A stretch of DNA of 10,779 bases from Candidatus Poseidoniaceae archaeon (GTDB lineage: Archaea > Thermoplasmatota > Poseidoniia > Poseidoniales > Poseidoniaceae): assembly GCA_022424925.1 (NCBI GenBank), contig JAKMGM010000096.1, positions 1 through 10,779 on the forward strand, given 5' to 3'. Positions within the stretch are counted from its first letter, which is position 1. Every line of letters begins with the position of its first letter. Made by a program: the position numbers and the translations under genes. Under the pieces are notes generated by a model. The model did not search any database, was not told where the DNA came from, and saw only the letters and a program-made list of their open reading frames with translations. Of this stretch, positions 6,385-10,779 are shown piece by piece.

Positions 6385-7383
6385 ATGCAAGTAGTCGTGT
6401 TGGCAGGAGGTGTCGGTTCTCGACTACGGCCATGGACAAATTCCGTTCCCAAACCGTTGCTCCCGATGCTCGACCTGTCGCTTCTTGAACGGGTTGTCGA
6501 AGGCGTTCCAAACGACCTCATCGATGAAGTAGTCGTAGCAGGAGGCTACAAGGTTGACATGATTCGTGACTACTTTTCAAATGCAGATGTTGACTTCGAT
6601 GTACGCATCGTTCCCGAGGATAAACCACTCGGGACAGGTGGGGCACTGGGGAACTGCAGAGATGTCGTCAGTGGCACGTTCGCTTGTTTTAATGGTGATA
6701 TCGTTTCCTCTTTACACATTGAACCGCTTCTTCAACTCCATCGTACCAATGGCGGTATCGGCAGTTTGGCTTTATGGGAGGTGGAAGACCCAACACGATT
6801 TGGAATCGTTGGCCTGGATGAGCATTCTCGAATCACTCGTTTCAAAGAAAAACCAAAACCGGATGAAGTTTTCTCGAACCTCATCAATGCCGGCTCATAT
6901 ATTCTCGAAGACGAAGTTTTTGATTTCATGCCTCTTGGCAAGCATTCTATAGAACGAGATGTGTTTCCCAAACTTGCTGCGAATGGGGCATTGAACGGTC
7001 AACGATTTGAAGGGTATTTTATTGATGCAGGTACACCCAGCGCTTGGTCCGAGGCTGTACACCGTTGCATCAAAGAACGCCGTTTTCGAAGAGGCGTAAT
7101 CCACGGTTCGTCTTGGTATGGTTCTCAAGAAAGTCAACCTTCAAAATTCGTTTCCAATTCGATGATTGATGCATCCGTGGTGACATCGAACAGTACAATT
7201 CGTCAATCCACAATACTGACTGGTTCGGTCATCGGTGAGAACTCGCGCATTGATTCGTGCCTCATCGGGCGTGATACCCGTATTGGTTCGAACGTTCAAC
7301 TTACGGACCTTGTTGTCGACCATGGTAGCGTTATTCCAGACGGGACCGTTGCCTCGAATGGCCAGTGGCCGAGAACAGATTGA
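6385..7383 (+). CDS. NDP-sugar pyrophosphorylase (sugar-1-phosphate nucleotidyltransferase) with left-handed beta-helix tail
   Basis: This 332-residue protein should transfer a nucleotide from an NTP to a sugar-1-phosphate, giving an activated sugar and pyrophosphate for glycan or glycolipid synthesis. The N-terminal Rossmann-like catalytic domain shows LAGGVGSRLRPWT at 6-18, with PKPLLP at 22-27 and PLGTGGAL at 81-88. The metal-binding NGD is at 103-105, EKP at 155-157 and NAG at 168-170. IDAGTPSAW, with Asp214, is at 213-221. From about 256 to 320 there are imperfect hexapeptide repeats (SVIGEN, LIGRDT, RIGSNV) typical of a left-handed parallel beta-helix, as in GlmU and mannose-1-phosphate guanylyltransferases. 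The sugar and base are not certain; mannose-1-P guanylyltransferase and glucose-1-P thymidylyl- or uridylyltransferase are the candidates. It precedes tpiA by 52 bases, but tpiA has its own promoter. Confidence 0.9.
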   Translation: MQVVVLAGGVGSRLRPWTNSVPKPLLPMLDLSLLERVVEGVPNDLIDEVVVAGGYKVDMIRDYFSNADVDFDVRIVPEDKPLGTGGALGNCRDVVSGTFACFNGDIVSSLHIEPLLQLHRTNGGIGSLALWEVEDPTRFGIVGLDEHSRITRFKEKPKPDEVFSNLINAGSYILEDEVFDFMPLGKHSIERDVFPKLAANGALNGQRFEGYFIDAGTPSAWSEAVHRCIKERRFRRGVIHGSSWYGSQESQPSKFVSNSMIDASVVTSNSTIRQSTILTGSVIGENSRIDSCLIGRDTRIGSNVQLTDLVVDHGSVIPDGTVASNGQWPRTD

Positions 7384-7405
7384 TTCCGACTCGATTCGTA
7401 GAAGG

Positions 7406-7413
7406 GATAAAAG
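7406..7413 (+). promoter_or_regulatory. TATA box for leaderless tpiA transcript
   Basis: GATAAAAG is centred about 26 bases before the tpiA ATG at 7436, with a purine-rich GTAGAAGG just upstream where a BRE would lie. The gap to the ATG contains no Shine-Dalgarno. Both facts fit transcription starting at or next to the A of the start codon. This is the clearest promoter in the window. Confidence 0.6.
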
Positions 7414-7435
7414 CCGCTTGATACCTGCCTAAGCC

Positions 7436-8104
7436 ATGAACAAACCTCTCATCGTTGTTAATTTCAAGACGTATGCGTCGGCAAGCGGTGAAACAGCTGA
7501 ATCTCTAGCAAGAGCCATGCAAGTCCATTCCAATGGCCCTGCAAGAATGATTGCCGTAGTATCTGCATTTGACCTCGAAGCGGTTCGTAGAGCCGCCCCT
7601 TCACTTGAGGTTTGGACGCAACACCTCGACCCTGTTGGTCAAGGTGGTTTCACGGGTTGGCTTGAACCTCAGACTGCGCTTCATCGAGGCGCTCGAGGTA
7701 CCATCATCAACCATGCTGAACACAAGGTCTCTATGGAACACGTCGCCTCGCTCAAACAACAACTTCCATCTACGTTTCCAGTGTGTGGGTGTGCGGCAAA
7801 TCTTGAGGAGGCAAAAAATCTCGCCCAAATTGGACCTACATTCATTGCAGTAGAACCTCCTGAACTTATCGGAGGGGACATATCAGTGACGACCGCAGAC
7901 CCAGCCATCGTTAGCGATACTGTGGCCGTGGTGAAAGAAGTTAACCCAGAAGTACGAGTTTTGTGCGGTGCCGGCGTGAAAAACGGTGCAGACGTGGCCA
8001 AGGCTGTGGAACTTGGTGCAGAGGGTGTACTCCTCGCAAGTGGAGTCACGAAAGCCGATGATGTCGATTCGGTGCTAGCTGATTTGGTTTCGAGCCTTGG
8101 TTGA
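7436..8104 (+). CDS. tpiA: Triosephosphate isomerase, archaeal short type
   Basis: It interconverts dihydroxyacetone phosphate and glyceraldehyde 3-phosphate in glycolysis and gluconeogenesis, in the cytoplasm. At 222 residues it has the reduced length of archaeal enzymes (about 220-230) rather than about 250. Catalytic positions are visible: Asn9 and Lys11 in VNFKTY, His93 in INHAEH, and Glu140 in VEPPELIG. The last is followed by the flexible loop 6 region, here shortened as in archaeal enzymes. The phosphate-binding ends are CGAGV at 177-181 and LLASG at 199-203. The start is fixed by the family N-terminus (MNKPLIVVNFK) and by the TATA spacing. The last 30 bases overlap the 3' end of the converging nuclease gene. 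Confidence 0.97.
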   Translation: MNKPLIVVNFKTYASASGETAESLARAMQVHSNGPARMIAVVSAFDLEAVRRAAPSLEVWTQHLDPVGQGGFTGWLEPQTALHRGARGTIINHAEHKVSMEHVASLKQQLPSTFPVCGCAANLEEAKNLAQIGPTFIAVEPPELIGGDISVTTADPAIVSDTVAVVKEVNPEVRVLCGAGVKNGADVAKAVELGAEGVLLASGVTKADDVDSVLADLVSSLG

Positions 8105-8971
8105 ACGAGCTGACAACTCGAGCAATCCTTGTTCGTATTTGGCTGCACTGAGATTTTCTCCCCCGGGACAAAACTTACGGTGGAAACACGAAGAGCAGGT
8201 TCGTTCATTTTGCGCCAAAGGCAGAAGTGCAATGTTGCGCTTTCCGTATCGAGACATTTCTTCCATTGCTTTGTAATCATGTTCCAGTAATTGGTGGCAA
8301 CGTTGTACTGCGGAAGAATCTGGTTGGTATACAGTGCACTGCCAAAACCCCTCTCGCCATCCAATCGTATGCAGTCTATACGATGCAATTGGACCATTGA
8401 AACCTTCATGGTTAAGAGCCCAAAGCACCATTGCATTTGCTTCAAGTTCATCATGAACCCTTTTCGGAGATTTCTGCATATCAAAACGAACAAGATGCCA
8501 CTTGCTTTGTATTCGAATCGCCAAATCAGGTGAGACAAAGAGTTTACGAGTACCATAAGCAATCGCTTCAGTTCGGTCGAGGACATACCATTGAGCATGT
8601 TTTCTCTCTTGGAGTTGCTTGAGCAAGCGTGTCCTCCAAAGCAAGGCGAACCTGTTTTTGGCATACATGAGGAGCGATTCTTTGGCGTTGTTTGGTATGT
8701 GATGTACCGAATCTTTGATGTGTTTGTCAAGAGCGAATTGTAATTGCATTTCAGTAAGGAGTGACGACCATTCTTTTCCTTCACTCAAATCGTCAAGACG
8801 GTCGAGTAACGTTTCTTTCATCGCCCGTAGCATCAAATCCCACGGCCTTTGAAACGAGACGGACGCCTTTTGTTTGGTCGATCTGTTGTTACCGTAGCGT
8901 ATGTACCAAGCTCGTGGGCATTTGAAAAACAAATTCTTACTCGTTCTGCTCCACGCTATTTTAGGCTCCAT
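8075..8971 (-). CDS. Cas4/RecB-like PD-(D/E)XK nuclease with Fe-S cysteine cluster
   Basis: With the ATG at 8971 the product is 298 residues. A longer frame to 9088 would overlap the preceding gene by 76 bases, while this start leaves 41. The N-terminus WSRTSKNLFFKCPRAWYIRY supplies Cys18, and the C-terminal CSSCFHRKFC supplies Cys259, Cys262 and Cys268. This one-plus-three layout (C ... CxxCx5C) is that of the Fe-S cluster in Cas4 and AddB nucleases. The RecB-type core has Glu135 (TEAIAYG), then SPDLAIRI with Asp149, then LVRFDMQKS at 160-168. There the usual (D/E)xK reads Asp164-Met-Gln166, with a lysine only at 167. It may be a DNA exonuclease or end-processing factor, or have lost activity. 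No cas gene or CRISPR array accompanies it. It follows the redoxin-like membrane protein gene on the same strand, with no clear promoter or Shine-Dalgarno in the gap. Confidence 0.8.
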   Translation of the reverse strand: MEPKIAWSRTSKNLFFKCPRAWYIRYGNNRSTKQKASVSFQRPWDLMLRAMKETLLDRLDDLSEGKEWSSLLTEMQLQFALDKHIKDSVHHIPNNAKESLLMYAKNRFALLWRTRLLKQLQERKHAQWYVLDRTEAIAYGTRKLFVSPDLAIRIQSKWHLVRFDMQKSPKRVHDELEANAMVLWALNHEGFNGPIASYRLHTIGWREGFWQCTVYQPDSSAVQRCHQLLEHDYKAMEEMSRYGKRNIALLPLAQNERTCSSCFHRKFCPGGENLSAAKYEQGLLELSARSTKARNQIS

Positions 8972-9012
8972 GATGTGAACATTTTGCTCAATGGTTGTCA
9001 AAGAATCGGTCG

Positions 9013-10779
9013 TTAAATGACGCCAATATTCAACATTGATAGGATGATGTTTGCCGTTTTCCATACTGCTATTGGTAGGATACACCATCCAGCAAACCGT
9101 GTGTAATCTTCTGTTCCAAGTTCTCCGAACATGAGGCTAATCCAACCTCCGAGTGAACCGATGAAGCGAAGTAAAAGGACGACTGCACCGCCGAGTGCGA
9201 TGATGAAAAGCAGTCCCAAAAGACCGAAAAAGATTCCCGATACACCGCTTAAGAACGCCGCTGAGATGCCTTGTGGGAAAAGGGATGGGAAGACAAGCCA
9301 TCCAAACCACCCAAGCCATACGCCAACCGTGACATCTCGAACCATTTCATCATGTCCACGCCAGTTTCGATAGTTCTGGGGGTAGAATTTGTGCATCACT
9401 TTACCGAGTAGCTCTGCTTCAAACGGACTGCCCCTACGGGCGGTAACGAAACACATCTGGACCAGCCACAACCCCATCGCTACATCTACCCAATACAACG
9501 AGTTGGTGGGGATTGGAGCGAGGCTTGTCACCAGCAGCGGTAGATTGACCATGACGATACCTGCGCCTCCAGCACCGATAACCGCACCAACGTTGAGTCC
9601 AAGGGGGAGCGGATCTTCCAACGGTTCATATTCGTCACGTGGCAGAACGAGGAAGAACAAGAGTAAGCCTGGGCCGAATACGAGTGAGAAGTACGACCAA
9701 ACACTCGTGCTTCCACCGTTATTGATGCTTTCAACAGCACCTATGAGTTCTTCAGATGATGCTGAGGGTCCGCTCGAGTACACTACTCGCATGGTTTTGT
9801 CCAGTACGAGGATTGAGTCAGCGGTACCATTCGGCGAACTTGATGTGAACCTTTCATCTAAGTCGACGAATGCAGGCCAGGTTAAGTTATAGCTGCTTTT
9901 CAGCGCTGCTACATCTGTTGTTGATGCGTCCATGCCAGCAAGGATGTGCGCTACAGCGATTTCGCTGCCGAGTAGATCCAGTGCTTTGTTCAACTCAATA
10001 GACTGTTCTGCGACATTTTGTGTACCTGGTAGAGCCACAGCGAGAACCAGTGCATCTTTGCCGTCAAAAAGTTCGGATACCATGGTTGGTTGCATGTTCT
10101 CGTCGTACAATTCGGCGTCATAGACGAGTGCATGGTCATCGATTAAATCGTTTGAACCTAGATTCGGCTGATTTGTCGCAGTTGGGATGAACACGACGGT
10201 CATCAAAAGAAGACCGATGAGTACTGGAGGAGGGGGGAGTTCGTCCCTACGAACGCACATGAAGAGAAATCCGAACAGCGAGGCTACGGTTGTGAGCGAT
10301 AAAACCAGTGTTGAACTCAATATGCCTTGGTCGTCTTTTTCAACTTCAAAACGAACGATTCCAAACGCATGACAGTCGCTGTTGAGGTCTCCTGATATTG
10401 TCTGTGCACAAAACTCAAGATTTGCATCTCCAGGTTTCAACGATGCTAAACCCGTCCATGCCCATACTGTACGATTGTTCTCGGAAGGTCGGTCGATACG
10501 AAGTCGTGCGGTGGATGTCTCCATGATGAGTTCTTCATCTTTGACGAATTTCTCATCGGATGCGAGTGGACCCCAAAGTTCCCATTTTGCAGATTTAACA
10601 TCATCAACTCCCCAAGGGAACAGCGGTTCAAATTCGATGTGAGCTCTGCGTTCAGCGTCGACCACGACTCTTGCCTTTGGTTCATACAATTGACCTTCCA
10701 TGACGATGCCGCCACTGTTTTGCTCAAATGCGCCCCATTGGACTTGAATGGTACTCCCCTCACAATTGTTTTGAGCAGA
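9013..10779 (-). CDS. Polytopic membrane protein with an extracytoplasmic thioredoxin-fold domain lacking the active-site Cys; 5' end outside window
   Basis: The frame is open to the right edge (588 visible residues); the ATG at 10701 is internal, since 26 sensible codons precede it. Segments in order, numbered from the edge: an outer domain to about 150 with Cys124 and Cys136, a likely disulfide pair; membrane helices at 154-176 and 185-200; a domain at about 221-351 with a redoxin/AhpC-like beta-alpha pattern; then about six helices at 359-379, 393-419, 429-447, 483-500, 507-545 (probably two) and 565-582. Where the peroxidatic or CxxC cysteine of redoxins would be, the sequence reads VALPGTQNVAEQ (247-258), with no cysteine. 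Positively charged loops after the first and fifth helices (RRDE, ARRGS) place the redoxin-like domain outside the membrane. Function is unknown; a binding or scaffold role is more likely than thiol chemistry. Confidence 0.75.
   Translation of the reverse strand, partial: SAQNNCEGSTIQVQWGAFEQNSGGIVMEGQLYEPKARVVVDAERRAHIEFEPLFPWGVDDVKSAKWELWGPLASDEKFVKDEELIMETSTARLRIDRPSENNRTVWAWTGLASLKPGDANLEFCAQTISGDLNSDCHAFGIVRFEVEKDDQGILSSTLVLSLTTVASLFGFLFMCVRRDELPPPPVLIGLLLMTVVFIPTATNQPNLGSNDLIDDHALVYDAELYDENMQPTMVSELFDGKDALVLAVALPGTQNVAEQSIELNKALDLLGSEIAVAHILAGMDASTTDVAALKSSYNLTWPAFVDLDERFTSSSPNGTADSILVLDKTMRVVYSSGPSASSEELIGAVESINNGGSTSVWSYFSLVFGPGLLLFFLVLPRDEYEPLEDPLPLGLNVGAVIGAGGAGIVMVNLPLLVTSLAPIPTNSLYWVDVAMGLWLVQMCFVTARRGSPFEAELLGKVMHKFYPQNYRNWRGHDEMVRDVTVGVWLGWFGWLVFPSLFPQGISAAFLSGVSGIFFGLLGLLFIIALGGAVVLLLRFIGSLGGWISLMFGELGTEDYTRFAGWCILPIAVWKTANIILSMLNIGVI

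Noticed and set aside
7681..8784. A long leftward open frame of 367 codons across tpiA and the nuclease gene
   Set aside because: It overlaps two genes with clear family motifs in other frames, spans the tail-to-tail junction, and its translation is Ser/Thr-rich without recognisable domains. It is a shadow frame.
8075..8971. A CRISPR-Cas locus suggested by the Cas4-like nuclease
   Set aside because: There are no direct repeats with spacers and no cas1, cas2 or effector gene in the window. Solitary Cas4/RecB-like nucleases are common in archaea.
10699..10701. ATG at 10701 as the true start of the redoxin-like membrane protein
   Set aside because: In-frame codons continue to the window edge and read as a normal outer-domain sequence, including a cysteine. 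No Shine-Dalgarno or TATA element precedes the ATG.
1..10779. tRNA, rRNA or C/D-box RNA genes
   Set aside because: The intergenic gaps are 5-137 bases. I looked for a tRNA T-loop with acceptor pairing and for paired C and D boxes, especially in 2652-2788, and found no convincing set.

Overview
The window looks archaeal, most likely a planktonic Thermoplasmatota lineage such as Marine Group II/III (Poseidoniia). This is an inference. It rests on an archaeal-type short triosephosphate isomerase, an archaeo-eukaryotic (PriS-like) primase, TATA-type promoter elements placed so that two genes would be leaderless, and GGTGA/GGAGGCGAT Shine-Dalgarno sequences. The species-level placement is a guess from gene content, not from a search. 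Eight protein genes fill almost all of the window. No RNA genes, CRISPR arrays or insertion sequences were seen, and no gene-free stretch exceeds 140 bases.

Left part (1-2788): the C-terminal two thirds of an SF2 helicase of an unusual family runs rightward off the left edge. Five bases away it meets, tail to tail, a leftward gene for a two-pass membrane protein with a DUF3592-like domain, a long low-complexity region and a C-terminal AN1-like zinc finger. In front of that gene lies a 137-base gap that holds a perfect 12-bp inverted repeat and a possible TATA box.

Middle (2789-6384): a leftward cluster sucC-sucD-priS. Succinyl-CoA ligase beta and alpha overlap by one base (TAATG). The primase gene follows 30 bases later, with its own apparent TATA box immediately after the sucD stop. 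A 129-base divergent gap separates sucC from the next, rightward genes.

Right part (6385-10779): a nucleotidyltransferase that makes an NDP-sugar, then tpiA behind a clear TATA element with no leader. tpiA overlaps by 30 bases, tail to tail, a leftward Cas4/RecB-like Fe-S nuclease with a weakened catalytic motif. Upstream of the nuclease on the same strand is a large polytopic membrane protein that carries a thioredoxin-fold domain without the active-site cysteine and runs off the right edge.

Functionally this is a mix of central carbon metabolism (sucCD, tpiA), activated-sugar synthesis, DNA transactions (helicase, primase, nuclease) and two uncharacterised membrane proteins. I see no single dedicated defence or mobile system. 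The points most worth following are the domain architectures of the two membrane proteins, the altered nuclease motif, the primase C-terminal extension and the inverted repeat in a putative 5' leader.
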